Assembly: GCF_017165765.1 (NCBI RefSeq) | Contig: NZ_JAFGZD010000001.1 | Location: forward strand, 310,001 to 374,000 | Source: Pseudomonas capsici | GTDB lineage: Bacteria; Pseudomonadota; Gammaproteobacteria; Pseudomonadales; Pseudomonadaceae | Direction of reading: 5' to 3' | Length of the DNA stretch: 64,000 nucleotides | Shown: positions 21,980 through 30,370 of the stretch, piece after piece | Numbering within the stretch: position 1 is the first letter of the stretch | Layout of the letters: each line of letters begins with the position of its first letter | Made by a program: the position numbers and the translations under genes | Notes under the pieces: model-generated | Database searches by the model: none | What the model saw: the letters and a program-made list of their open reading frames with translations, nothing else | What the model was told of the DNA's origin: nothing

Positions 21980-22539
21980 CGCGCCAGCGCCAGATCGTTG
22001 CGCCATTCACGCCAGCCCTGCACAGCCAGCAGGGTAAAGAGCCCATATAGCGCAGCGGTCAGGTACAACCCTTTGTAGATGAACAGGCCAACGAAGATGA
22101 CATCCAGAACGATCCACAAGGGCCAGCACTGGAGCCGCTTTTGTGCCATCCACACCTGAGCCACAAGGCTGAAACCGGTCAGCGCTGCATCGAGCCAGGG
22201 CTGTGCAGCATCGGTCAAGTGAGCCATGAAAGCGCCGAGCACCAGGCTGATCAGCGCGCCGATTGCCAGACCGCCCAGGACCGGAACGCCGGGCAGAACC
22301 GTGACCGCACGCACTGGCAGGCCATTGCCGTGGCGGGTCCATTGCAGCCAGCCATACACCTGCAGGCCGGCGTAGATCACTTGCAGCAGCATGTCCGAAT
22401 AAAGCTTTACGTCAAAGAAGATCCAGATATAGATCACCACCATCACCAGACCGATTGGCCAGCACCAGGGGTTCTGCTTCACTGTAAGCCAGACTGCTAT
22501 CACGCCGAGGGCGGCAGCGAAGAGTTCAAGTCCGGACAT
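21976..22539 (-). CDS. pnuC: Nicotinamide riboside transporter PnuC
   Basis: The 187-residue protein has about seven hydrophobic helices. Typical PnuC motifs are NPWCWPIGLVMVVIYIWIFF, LQVIYAGLQVYGWLQW and CWPLWIVLDVIFVGLFIYKG, with Trp- and Asn-rich substrate-facing positions. It brings nicotinamide riboside across the inner membrane; the overlapping NadR-like kinase traps it as a nucleotide for NAD salvage. The start at 22539 gives a complete first helix. Confidence 0.9.
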   Translation of the reverse strand: MSGLELFAAALGVIAVWLTVKQNPWCWPIGLVMVVIYIWIFFDVKLYSDMLLQVIYAGLQVYGWLQWTRHGNGLPVRAVTVLPGVPVLGGLAIGALISLVLGAFMAHLTDAAQPWLDAALTGFSLVAQVWMAQKRLQCWPLWIVLDVIFVGLFIYKGLYLTAALYGLFTLLAVQGWREWRNDLALAR

Positions 22540-22776
22540 GGCGGCTCCCGAGAGTGGTCGATGAGATGAGTGGGCGCGCGATTGTAAGCGCTTATCTGCA
22601 AGACCGGGAGTCTCATCGACAAGTCGCGTGAGGCTTTACCTGCGCAGGTCTGCTAGCATCTCGGCGCTTTTACGCATCCTCTTCAAGAATTGTTCAGGTT
22701 CGGATGCTCATAGTTACAACCTTTTTGCAAAACAACACTAATGAGCGAGCCGCAGGCAGCGCTTTATGGGGGAATG

Positions 22777-23607
22777 ATGGAGCTTTGGACCGCCGTTCAG
22801 GCGTTGATATTGGGTATTGTCGAGGGGCTGACGGAGTTTCTGCCGATTTCCAGTACGGGACATCAGATCATCGTCGCCGACTTGATAGGCTTCGGCGGCG
22901 AACGGGCCATGGCGTTCAATATCATCATCCAGTTGGGTGCCATTCTGGCCGTGGTCTGGGAGTTTCGGCGCAAGATCATCGATGTGGTCGTGGGCCTGCC
23001 CAAACAGCAGCAGGCGCAGCGTTTCACTATCAACCTGCTGATCGCTTTCCTGCCCGCCGTGGTGCTGGGGGTGATTTTTGCCGACCTGATTCACCACTAC
23101 CTGTTCAACCCCATCACGGTCGCGACCGCTCTGGTGATCGGTGGCGTGATCATGCTCTGGGCCGAGCGTCGCCAGCATGTGGTACGTGCCGAGACCGTCG
23201 ATGACATGACCTGGCGCGATGCCTTGAAAGTGGGTTGCGCGCAGTGTCTGGCAATGATTCCGGGGACTTCACGCTCGGGTTCGACCATTATCGGCGGTCT
23301 GCTGTTCGGCCTCTCTCGCAAGGCGGCGACCGAGTTCTCGTTCTTCCTGGCCATGCCGACCATGGTCGGTGCCGCCGTGTATTCGGGCTACAAGTACCGG
23401 GAGCTGTTCCGTCCCGACGACTTTGCGGTGTTCGCGGTAGGTTTCGTCGTCTCGTTCATTTTCGCCATGATCGCCGTGCGTGGTCTGCTCAAGTTCATCG
23501 CGACCCACAGCTATGCCGTGTTCGCCTGGTATCGCATCGCCTTTGGCCTGTTGATCCTCGCGACCTGGCAGTTTGGCTGGATCGACTGGGCAGCCGCCAA
23601 GGCATGA
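22777..23607 (+). CDS. uppP: Undecaprenyl-diphosphatase
   Basis: UppP (BacA) dephosphorylates undecaprenyl diphosphate to recycle the lipid carrier for peptidoglycan and surface glycans, and gives bacitracin resistance. The 276-residue polytopic protein shows the family motifs [15 protein letters not shown] (residues about 13-27) and [17 protein letters not shown] (near 161). The ATG at 22777 ([13 protein letters not shown]) fits the family N-terminus; the in-frame ATG at 22741 would add 12 odd residues. It overlaps the next gene by four bases (ATGA). Confidence 0.95.
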   Translation: MELWTAVQALILGIVEGLTEFLPISSTGHQIIVADLIGFGGERAMAFNIIIQLGAILAVVWEFRRKIIDVVVGLPKQQQAQRFTINLLIAFLPAVVLGVIFADLIHHYLFNPITVATALVIGGVIMLWAERRQHVVRAETVDDMTWRDALKVGCAQCLAMIPGTSRSGSTIIGGLLFGLSRKAATEFSFFLAMPTMVGAAVYSGYKYRELFRPDDFAVFAVGFVVSFIFAMIAVRGLLKFIATHSYAVFAWYRIAFGLLILATWQFGWIDWAAAKA

Positions 23608-24074
23608 CCCTGCCACGGCAGCGTTCTTCGACTCAGAGACCGAACCGGGGCAGCGCTCCGGTTCAGCACTTGAATCTCAAGGTCTGCATCCTTGCGCTGC
23701 TGTGCGTGATGCCTGCCTATGGCGCGGGCCTGTCCTGGTTCAAGACCGGCATGCCCATTGTGCTTGCGGCTTATGTACTCGTCAGCCTGCTGGCGTTTGT
23801 GCTTTACCGGCATGACAAGCGTCAGGCCGGCAATGGCGGCTGGCGTACTCCCGAGAACGTTCTGCACATGGCCGAGCTGTTCGGCGGTTGGCCCGGCGCT
23901 TTGCTGGGCCAACAGGTTTTCCGGCACAAGACGCGCAAGGTGTCTTTCCAGCTGGTGTTCTGGCTGATCGTGCTGGGGCATCAGTTGTTCTGGATCGATC
24001 AGCTGTTTCTCGACAGCGGCTGGTTCAAACCCTGGCTTTCACAGTTTGAGCGCTACCTGCAGGCGCTTCGGTAG
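23604..24074 (+). CDS. DUF1294 membrane protein
   Basis: The 156-residue protein has a basic N-terminus, two hydrophobic helices (about 28-60), a central [35 protein letters not shown] motif region and a final helix. YRHDK, WRTPE and GGWPGA are the conserved DUF1294 positions; many members lie behind a cold-shock domain, absent here. Function is unknown. The ATG overlaps the uppP stop, and its 3' end overlaps the convergent MmcQ-like gene by 36 bases. Confidence 0.8.
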   Translation: MTLPRQRSSTQRPNRGSAPVQHLNLKVCILALLCVMPAYGAGLSWFKTGMPIVLAAYVLVSLLAFVLYRHDKRQAGNGGWRTPENVLHMAELFGGWPGALLGQQVFRHKTRKVSFQLVFWLIVLGHQLFWIDQLFLDSGWFKPWLSQFERYLQALR

Positions 24075-24383
24075 CCTGCCGACCACCAGTTGATGGGAGC
24101 GGGTCAGCAAGTCCTTGATCTCTTCGTCGCTCATGGTCTTCGGCTGCTGGACACTGATCCAGTGGGCTCGTGCCAGATAAGGAGCCGGACGAATTCCCGG
24201 GCGATCCACATAGCCCAGAAACAGATCCGGATTGACCTTGAACGACAGGCCCTGGCCTGCAAGGTCCATCACCGCGAACATCTTCTTCTCGGCAATGGAA
24301 AACACGCGTACGCCACCCCATTTGTAGTCTTCACGGGCTCCGGGCAGGCTCAGGCAGAAGCGGGCGATCTCTTCGGTTTGCAT
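24039..24383 (-). CDS. MmcQ/YjbR family protein
   Basis: The 114-residue protein has the CyaY-like MmcQ/YjbR fold signature: FCLSLPGAREDYKWGG, then VFSIAEKKMFAVMDL, SFKVNPDLF and APYLARAHWISV. Members are small DNA-associated or uncharacterised proteins; function is not established. The ATG at 24383 is the only good start. The gene is convergent with and overlaps DUF1294. Confidence 0.85.
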   Translation of the reverse strand: MQTEEIARFCLSLPGAREDYKWGGVRVFSIAEKKMFAVMDLAGQGLSFKVNPDLFLGYVDRPGIRPAPYLARAHWISVQQPKTMSDEEIKDLLTRSHQLVVGRLPKRLQVALKL

Positions 24384-24501
24384 GGTTTGGGCAGGCCTCC
24401 ATTTCTAAATTGTTCGATAGTCGCACGAATAATCCCCGAGCGGATTGTTTGCCCATGCGCCTGTGTCTACTGTGCATCTTTTGTCTTGTCAGGAGCCTGG
24501 A

Positions 24502-25293
24502 ATGTCTGCCGTGCAATTCGCTGAAGGTGAGCTCAATTATCTGCTGGAAGGCCCGGCCGATGCGCCGGTGCTGGTGCTGTCCAATTCTCTTGGCACCGAT
24601 CTGCATATGTGGGATGCGCAGATTCCGGCATTCACCCGGCATTTTCGCGTATTGCGCTATGACACTCGCGGCCATGGTCGTTCGCTGGTCAGCGAAGGTC
24701 CTTACAGTATCGAGCGCAATGGGCGTGATGTGCTGGCATTGCTGGATGCGCTGGACATCGACAAGGTGTCTTTCTGCGGTCTGTCCATGGGCGGGCTGAT
24801 CGGGCAATGGCTGGCGATCAATGCGCCCGAGCGTCTTGAGCGCGTGGTGTTGTGCAACACCGCATCGAAGATCGGTACGCCTGAGGTGTGGAACCCGCGT
24901 ATCGAGACCGTGCTGCGCGATGGCAAGGACGCCATGGTCGCGCTGCGCGATGCGTCCATTGCTCGCTGGTTCACGCCTGAGTTCGCGGTGGCCGAACCTG
25001 CCAGGGTCGAGCCCATCGTCGGCATGCTGGCGCAGACTTCGCCTCAGGGCTATGCCGCCAACTGTGCCGCTGTGCGCGATGCCGATTTCCGTGATCGGAT
25101 TGCTTCCATCGATCTGCCTGTTCTGGTGGTGTGCGGCACTCAGGATGCCGTGACCACGCCGGCAGACGGGCGCTTCATGATCGAGCGTATTCAGGGCGCG
25201 CAGATGATCGAACTGCACGCGGCGCATCTGTCGAATGTCGAGGCGGGGGAGTCGTTCACCCGGCCGGTGCTGGCATTTCTGACTGGCGAATGA
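24502..25293 (+). CDS. pcaD: 3-oxoadipate enol-lactonase
   Basis: An alpha/beta hydrolase of 263 residues, the normal PcaD length. Catalytic features are the nucleophile elbow GLSMGG near residue 94, an acid in CGTQDAV and a late His in HAAHLSNVEAGESF. NSLGTDLHMWDAQ is typical of PcaD. The enzyme opens 3-oxoadipate enol-lactone in the protocatechuate branch of the beta-ketoadipate pathway. None of the other pca genes is adjacent, so the pathway link is inferred from sequence. The start at 24502 follows GGAG; the upstream extension to 24445 is not conserved-looking. Confidence 0.82.
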   Translation: MSAVQFAEGELNYLLEGPADAPVLVLSNSLGTDLHMWDAQIPAFTRHFRVLRYDTRGHGRSLVSEGPYSIERNGRDVLALLDALDIDKVSFCGLSMGGLIGQWLAINAPERLERVVLCNTASKIGTPEVWNPRIETVLRDGKDAMVALRDASIARWFTPEFAVAEPARVEPIVGMLAQTSPQGYAANCAAVRDADFRDRIASIDLPVLVVCGTQDAVTTPADGRFMIERIQGAQMIELHAAHLSNVEAGESFTRPVLAFLTGE

Positions 25294-25357
25294 CCCGCGC
25301 TGTTCCGCCCGGCGGAGCGCTGCCATAATCGCCTGTCAGTAATGCGAGGGTGGCCCG

Positions 25358-26317
25358 GTGTTTGATCTCAATGATCTGTTCTATTTCGTTCAGGTGGTCG
25401 AATGCCAGGGCTTTGCGGCGGCCAGTCGCAAGCTCGGTATTCCCAAATCCAAGCTCAGTCGCCGGCTGGCCGGGCTTGAAGAGCGACTGGGGGTCAGGCT
25501 GATTCAGCGTTCCACACGCAAGTTTGCCGTCACCGAAAGCGGTCGCGATTACTACGGCCACTGTGTCGCGATGATGGTCGAGGCCGAGGTTGCCGAAGAA
25601 ACCATCGCCCGCTCCAGGGCCGAGCCTCAGGGGCGAGTGAGTATCAGTTGCCCGCCGGGTCTGGCAGCCATGGGCGTCAGTGAAACCATTGCCCGCTTCA
25701 TGGTCGCCCATCCCAAGGTTCAGGTGCATGTGGAAAGCTCCAATCGACGTGTCGATCCATTGACCGAAAACATCGATATCGCCTTGCGCGTGCGCTTTCC
25801 GCCTCTGGAGGATGACGGGTTGGTGGTCAAGATTCTCGGGCACAGTGCCCAGCGGCTGGTTGCACATCCTGAGCTGGCCAGCCAGTTGTCCGCCACGCCC
25901 ACTTTTGAAGAACTGTCGGCAATGCCCAGCCTCGATCTTCCGTCATCGACTCACGACCATCGCTGGGTGCTGAGCACCGGGGCTGGCGAATATACCGAGG
26001 TACGGCACACGCCCAAACTGGTCTGTTCCGATCTGACGACCATTCGCCAGGCTGCATTGCATGGAGTAGGTGTCGCGCAACTCCCCGAGGTTCTTGTCAG
26101 AAAGGCTTTGCAGGATGGCCGATTGGTAGAACTGTTCGCCGAATCCCCACCCAAGTGCGGCATCGTGCATGCCGTATTCGCCTCGCGCCGTGGCTTGCTG
26201 CCGGCAGTCAGAGGGCTGCTGGATGCGCTGGATGAAGACTTCAAGGTATTCCAGGCCGATATGGGAAATAGCCGCTGTTCTGAATATGGAACGAAGTATC
26301 ATGTTTTTGCCGACTAA
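25358..26317 (+). CDS. LysR-type transcriptional regulator
   Basis: The 319-residue protein has an N-terminal winged HTH (FYFVQVVECQGFAAASRKLGIPKSKLSRRLAGLE) and a LysR substrate-binding domain (GRVSISCPPGL, GVGVAQLPEVLV). It uses a GTG start at 25358 after a GAGGGTGG site. It lies 74 bases upstream of azoR on the same strand, so it may control azoR, though LysR regulators usually act on divergent genes. Possible inducers are quinones or aromatic electrophiles. Confidence 0.88.
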   Translation: MFDLNDLFYFVQVVECQGFAAASRKLGIPKSKLSRRLAGLEERLGVRLIQRSTRKFAVTESGRDYYGHCVAMMVEAEVAEETIARSRAEPQGRVSISCPPGLAAMGVSETIARFMVAHPKVQVHVESSNRRVDPLTENIDIALRVRFPPLEDDGLVVKILGHSAQRLVAHPELASQLSATPTFEELSAMPSLDLPSSTHDHRWVLSTGAGEYTEVRHTPKLVCSDLTTIRQAALHGVGVAQLPEVLVRKALQDGRLVELFAESPPKCGIVHAVFASRRGLLPAVRGLLDALDEDFKVFQADMGNSRCSEYGTKYHVFAD

Positions 26318-26391
26318 TCGCTGATTGGGATTGTGGATAGGATTCTCGCCACTGATCGCCCGGTGGCGATTCTCAATTCAGGAAGTCCGTT

Positions 26392-27003
26392 ATGAAAGTT
26401 CTGCACATCGATTCCAGCATTCTTGGCGACCATTCCGCTTCACGTCAGCTCAGCCGCAGTGTTGTCCAGGCTTATCAGGCCACCCATGTCGATAGCCAAG
26501 TGATTTATCGCGATCTGGCCAGCGATGCCCTGAGCCATTTCTCGGCTGCCACTCTCGCTGCCGCAGGCACTCCGGCTGAAGGACGGGATGCCGCTCAACA
26601 GCAGGAAGTCGATGTAAACGAGGCGATCTTGCAGGAGTTTCTGGACGCTGACGTGGTGATCGTGGGCGCACCGATGTACAACTTCACCATTCCCAGCCAG
26701 CTCAAGGCCTGGATCGACCGGATCACCGTTGCCGGTCGTACTTTCCGCTACAGCGAAGCAGGCCCGGAAGGTCTGTGCGGCGGCAAGAAAGTCATTATCG
26801 TTTCCACCTCCGGTGGTTTGCATGCCGGCCAGCCGACGGGCGCCGGTCATGAAGAGCTGCTCAAGGCCCTGTTCGCCTTTATCGGTGTAACCGATCTGCA
26901 ATTCGTACGCGCCCATGGCCTGGCTTATGGCGAAGAGCCTCGTGCCAATGCCATGAGTGCCGCACAGCAACACATTGAGCAGAACCTGTTTGCGGCGGCC
27001 TGA
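26392..27003 (+). CDS. azoR: FMN-dependent NADH-azoreductase / quinone reductase
   Basis: The 203-residue flavodoxin-like protein begins [21 protein letters not shown], followed by FMN-loop motif [18 protein letters not shown] and the SGGLHAG segment that contacts the flavin. AzoR enzymes reduce azo dyes and, physiologically, quinones with NADH. A clear rho-independent terminator follows. Together with the LysR gene it looks like a small electrophile-response unit. Confidence 0.93.
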   Translation: MKVLHIDSSILGDHSASRQLSRSVVQAYQATHVDSQVIYRDLASDALSHFSAATLAAAGTPAEGRDAAQQQEVDVNEAILQEFLDADVVIVGAPMYNFTIPSQLKAWIDRITVAGRTFRYSEAGPEGLCGGKKVIIVSTSGGLHAGQPTGAGHEELLKALFAFIGVTDLQFVRAHGLAYGEEPRANAMSAAQQHIEQNLFAAA

Positions 27004-27027
27004 TCGCCACGAATTCTGCTTCTGAAC

Positions 27028-27072
27028 CCGCCAGCCCGGCGCATTGATCTGCGTCGGGCTGGCGGTTTTTTT
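27028..27072 (+). terminator. Rho-independent terminator of azoR
   Basis: An 11-bp perfect stem CCGCCAGCCCG / CGGGCTGGCGG is followed by seven T. It lies 25 bases after the azoR stop. Confidence 0.93.
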
Positions 27073-27308
27073 GCTGTGTATACGCTGCAATCCGAAACCT
27101 TGACAGCTTCCTTACAGGTACGCGGGCCTGTCCGGCAGTAAAATGGCCCCAGCCGGAACATAGACGTCCGATAAATAGTCTGGCCCGGCTTATGCACTAT
27201 TTCTCGTTCAGAGACTCTCATTAGCTGTGAGAGCCGGGGTGCCGGGGCATGAGGCCCGATACAGGCGCAGAAATGGATTGTTCGGGACTACAAAGGATGA
27301 GTCTTCAA

Positions 27309-28388
27309 ATGATACGTCTTTGTGCAGCGATGCTGGTTTTTCTGCTCAATGGCCTGATTTCAGTGCAAGTGCAGGCTGATGAGCAATGGAGCGCAGGCTT
27401 TCATGAGCTGAGCTTTCCCGACCCTCTGGATTCGCAGTTGATGCAGGCTTTTGCCTTCTACCCCTCTACGCAGGAGGAGCAGGTGAGCGTGCTGCAGGGT
27501 TACCGGGTCGAAGCCGGCGAAGATGCACCGATTGCCATGGGGCGCTTCCCCTTGCTGCTGTTGTCCCACGGCAACACAGGCAATCCGCTGGCCCTGCACG
27601 ATCTGGCGACCTCTCTTGCCCGTCAGGGCTTTGTGGTGGTGGCCGTGATGCATCCTGGCGATAACTATCGCGATCACAGCCGTCTGGGCAGCCTGAGCAA
27701 CCTTTATGGTCGCCCGCTGCAGATTTCCGAAGCCATCAGCGCAGCCTTGCTCGACCCCATGCTGTCGCCTTATCTCAATGCCCGTCAGGTCGGTGTGATC
27801 GGTTATTCGGCCGGTGGCGAAACCGCATTGATCCTGGCCGGTGCCCAGCCCGACCTCAAGCGCCTGCGCCAGTATTGCCTGGAGCGGCCCGACGATCGCG
27901 ATGCCTGCAAGACTCAGGGCGAACTGGTGGCTGACCGGGATGACCTGCATGCCCAGGCCGACCCGCGTGTAGGGGCGTTGATGCTCATGGCACCCTTGAG
28001 CCTGATGTTCGGCCGCCACACCCTGAGCGAGGTGCATGTGCCGGTGCTGATGTACGCCGGGGATGACGACCAGTTGCTGCCTATCGACAAGAATGCCGAG
28101 GCTCTGGCGCGCAAACTGCCGCAGGTATCGGATTACAAGTTGCTGGCAGGAGCAGGGCACTTCGTGTTCATGGCCCCGTGCAGCGATGAGCAGCGCGCAA
28201 CCATGCCAGTGCTGTGCACTGATCGCGAAGGCGTCGACCGCGAAGACATCCATCGCACCCTGAGTGCCGAAGCGGTACGTTTCTTCAGCACTACGCTGGG
28301 CTCATCCGCTGCGGATCGCTCCGGCATGCAGACGGCCAATCATCAGTTGCCCGACTCGCTGCTGCCTTCGGCCAGCGACCTCAGGTAA
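27309..28388 (+). CDS. Secreted alpha/beta hydrolase (dienelactone/PAF-acetylhydrolase-like)
   Basis: The 359-residue product has a signal peptide (MIRLCAAMLVFLLNGLISVQVQA) and an alpha/beta hydrolase domain. LLLLSHGNTGNPLALHDLA forms the oxyanion region, GYSAGGETA the nucleophile elbow, and GAGHFVFMAP the catalytic His. The substrate cannot be deduced; periplasmic esterase or lipase activity is likely. The ATG at 27309 places the signal peptide best; in-frame ATGs at 27297 and 27249 extend it. Its 3' end overlaps the convergent glycosyltransferase gene by 46 bases. Confidence 0.82.
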   Translation: MIRLCAAMLVFLLNGLISVQVQADEQWSAGFHELSFPDPLDSQLMQAFAFYPSTQEEQVSVLQGYRVEAGEDAPIAMGRFPLLLLSHGNTGNPLALHDLATSLARQGFVVVAVMHPGDNYRDHSRLGSLSNLYGRPLQISEAISAALLDPMLSPYLNARQVGVIGYSAGGETALILAGAQPDLKRLRQYCLERPDDRDACKTQGELVADRDDLHAQADPRVGALMLMAPLSLMFGRHTLSEVHVPVLMYAGDDDQLLPIDKNAEALARKLPQVSDYKLLAGAGHFVFMAPCSDEQRATMPVLCTDREGVDREDIHRTLSAEAVRFFSTTLGSSAADRSGMQTANHQLPDSLLPSASDLR

Positions 28389-29017
28389 TCGCCAAAACCG
28401 CCGCATGCCCGTGGATCGAGTCGGGTGCTGGTGGTGACTCTTGGTCTGCAACTCCAGGCGATGCGGGCACCGCTGAGTTCCAGCTGGCGGACAAGATGAA
28501 CATCCTCGTGACAGGCCAGCAAGGGAAAACCTCCGGCCCGCAAATAGGCAGCAGCACTCACCCCCAGATTGGCACCATGAATGTGCCGATGCCCGTCGCG
28601 ATGTTGATAGTGCTGTTCAAACAGCGTCTGCACTGAGGCTGACAGGCCGTTGTCCTGTATGGGAATGGTGATGGTTCCACAGACGGCATCGGCATCCAGT
28701 GCCAGTTGTTCCACCAGCCAGTCGGCTGCCACGTTGCTGTCGCCGTCGGTGTTGGCCAGCCAGCGGGCACCTTGCTCCAGGAGGTAGCCTGCGCCTGCCG
28801 CGCGTGCCTGTCCGACATTGCGTGCGGTCACATCAAGTGTGCTGACACCGTACTCCAGGGCGATATCGGCCGAGTGATCGGTACAGCTGTCCAGCACCAC
28901 GAGTATCGTGACCTGCTCGCCATTCAGGCCCGGGTGCCTGCTGGCCTGGAGCAGGCTTTCAAGGCAGGCTCCGAGCAGTTTTTCTTCGTTGTGCACCGGG
29001 ATCAGAATACCTATCAA
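28343..29017 (-). CDS. Family 2 glycosyltransferase
   Basis: The 224-residue protein starts with IGILIPVHNEEKLLGACLESLL and has a DSCTDHSADIA stretch and a WLANTDGDSNV acidic motif that would bind the metal-nucleotide sugar; this is a GT-A fold. There is no transmembrane helix. It is the last of four overlapped genes (acyl-CoA dehydrogenase-like, PIG-L, methyltransferase, GT2) behind glgX. Donor and acceptor are unknown. The ATG overlaps the methyltransferase stop by four bases. Confidence 0.85.
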   Translation of the reverse strand: MIGILIPVHNEEKLLGACLESLLQASRHPGLNGEQVTILVVLDSCTDHSADIALEYGVSTLDVTARNVGQARAAGAGYLLEQGARWLANTDGDSNVAADWLVEQLALDADAVCGTITIPIQDNGLSASVQTLFEQHYQHRDGHRHIHGANLGVSAAAYLRAGGFPLLACHEDVHLVRQLELSGARIAWSCRPRVTTSTRLDPRACGGFGDYLRSLAEGSSESGN

Positions 29018-29613
29018 CGGAGATTTTCCCGAGTGGCTACTGAGGTTCGATCGTGACTCCAGAGGTCCAGCAAAAAGTCATCTTCGTGATGACTGAACAA
29101 GTGGTGCATCTCCAGGCGTTCGTCCAGCATCTGATGAACCTGCTCGGCATTCAGGGGGCATTCTTCGATGTCCGGTCGCCAGTGGCAGGCCAGTAACTGC
29201 CCACCGGACTTGAGGGAGGCCAGTGCACAATCGATCCAGCGCTGCAGGTCCTGGAGATCCAGGTAATAGCCCAGTTCGCTGAATACGATCAGGTCGAACT
29301 GTCCCTCTGGCCATTGTTGCGGAAGCTGGGCATGCAGCACGCTGGCGTGCTTGAACGGTGCAAGGCGTTCACGGGCAAGATCCACGGCCAGGATAGAAGT
29401 GTCGCAACACAGTAAATGCTCGCAACGCTCGGCCAGGCCGGCGCTCAGTTCGCCATTGGCGCAACCGGGTTCGAAAATCGCGGTATATCGTTCGCGGGGC
29501 AGGGCGGCCAGGGTCAGGGCGCGTTTGCGGCGCTCGTACCAGCGTTGCCGGAAGGCCCATGGATCGTTGTTGTCGCGGAAAATTTCATCGAAATACTGCT
29601 CCGTGACACTCAT
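29014..29613 (-). CDS. NodS-like SAM-dependent methyltransferase
   Basis: A 199-residue class I methyltransferase. Motif I is FEPGCANGELSAGLAERC, then CDTS, and IVFSELGYYLDL is motif II. The N-terminal YFDEIFRDNNDPWAFRQRWYERRKR region is that of NodS, which N-methylates deacetylated chitooligosaccharide precursors. The adjacent PIG-L deacetylase makes an N-methyl transfer to a freed amine attractive here, but that is inference. Start and stop overlap both neighbours by four bases. Confidence 0.88.
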   Translation of the reverse strand: MSVTEQYFDEIFRDNNDPWAFRQRWYERRKRALTLAALPRERYTAIFEPGCANGELSAGLAERCEHLLCCDTSILAVDLARERLAPFKHASVLHAQLPQQWPEGQFDLIVFSELGYYLDLQDLQRWIDCALASLKSGGQLLACHWRPDIEECPLNAEQVHQMLDERLEMHHLFSHHEDDFLLDLWSHDRTSVATRENLR

Positions 29614-30368
29614 ATGAAAACCACCTCGAAGGGTTGCAACAATCGTTCAAGAATCCCGGCAGGCAGTATCGGCGCAAGGCCGATGTCTGGATCGCCCTGC
29701 AACTGGCTGGCAAAGGCATGAGCCGCATGGCGCTTGCGGGCAATGGTCATGGGGTCAAGCAAGACCTTGCGGGCACGCTCCCAGGGCAGGCGGTCATCTT
29801 CAGGGCTTGCCCAGTGCCAGGCCCAGACCGGGACTTCATTGAGTCTGGCACCAACCTTGGTACAGGCCCGTGCACAGGCACGCCCGACCGCTTCATGATC
29901 GGGATGACCATCTTCGGCCCAGGTGGTGAACACCACATCGGTGGGCAGCAGATAGCGTTCGATGAACGCTGCCAGTTTTTCCTCCTGAGCGGCGACGGCA
30001 CTGTCCGGGAAGCCGCCACGAATCCATTGCAGGCGATGCAGGGGCAGGTCCAGACGACGCAAGGCTTCGGCGCTTTCCTGAGGGCGGATCACGCTCAGGC
30101 GTTCGGCGGGCCAGAGTTGCGAGCCGGGATGGCTGGCGCTGCCGTCGGTGACCGACAGCAGTTTCAGGTTGCGTTCCAGTTGTGCCAGCTGACACATCAG
30201 GCCGCCGCAGCCGAGGATTTCATCATCCGGGTGAGGTGCGACAATGACCGCCCGTGAGTGGGGAGGAACCAGCAGATCGGCGCTGATGACGGGGGCGGCG
30301 GCCAGTTTCTGTGAGGCATTCCAGGCTTTGAGGCTGGTGCCGCGACCGGCAATCAGTTTTTTCTTCAT
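29610..30368 (-). CDS. PIG-L family N-deacetylase
   Basis: The 252-residue protein carries the zinc motif APHPDDEILGCGG near residue 51 and the second site EDGHPDHEAVG. PIG-L/LmbE proteins remove N-acetyl groups from GlcNAc-containing lipids, mycothiol or bacillithiol precursors and antibiotics. A long helical N-terminus (about 40 residues, no signal peptide) precedes the domain. It sits between an acyl-CoA dehydrogenase-like gene and a NodS-like methyltransferase. The start at 30368 lies two bases after the preceding stop. Confidence 0.9.
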   Translation of the reverse strand: MKKKLIAGRGTSLKAWNASQKLAAAPVISADLLVPPHSRAVIVAPHPDDEILGCGGLMCQLAQLERNLKLLSVTDGSASHPGSQLWPAERLSVIRPQESAEALRRLDLPLHRLQWIRGGFPDSAVAAQEEKLAAFIERYLLPTDVVFTTWAEDGHPDHEAVGRACARACTKVGARLNEVPVWAWHWASPEDDRLPWERARKVLLDPMTIARKRHAAHAFASQLQGDPDIGLAPILPAGILERLLQPFEVVFI

Positions 30369-30370
30369 GG

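Noticed and set aside
22550..22620. Inverted GTCGATGAG / CTCATCGAC upstream of uppP
   Set aside because: A 9-bp match with a loop of over 40 bases is weak; could be chance, so not listed as a feature.
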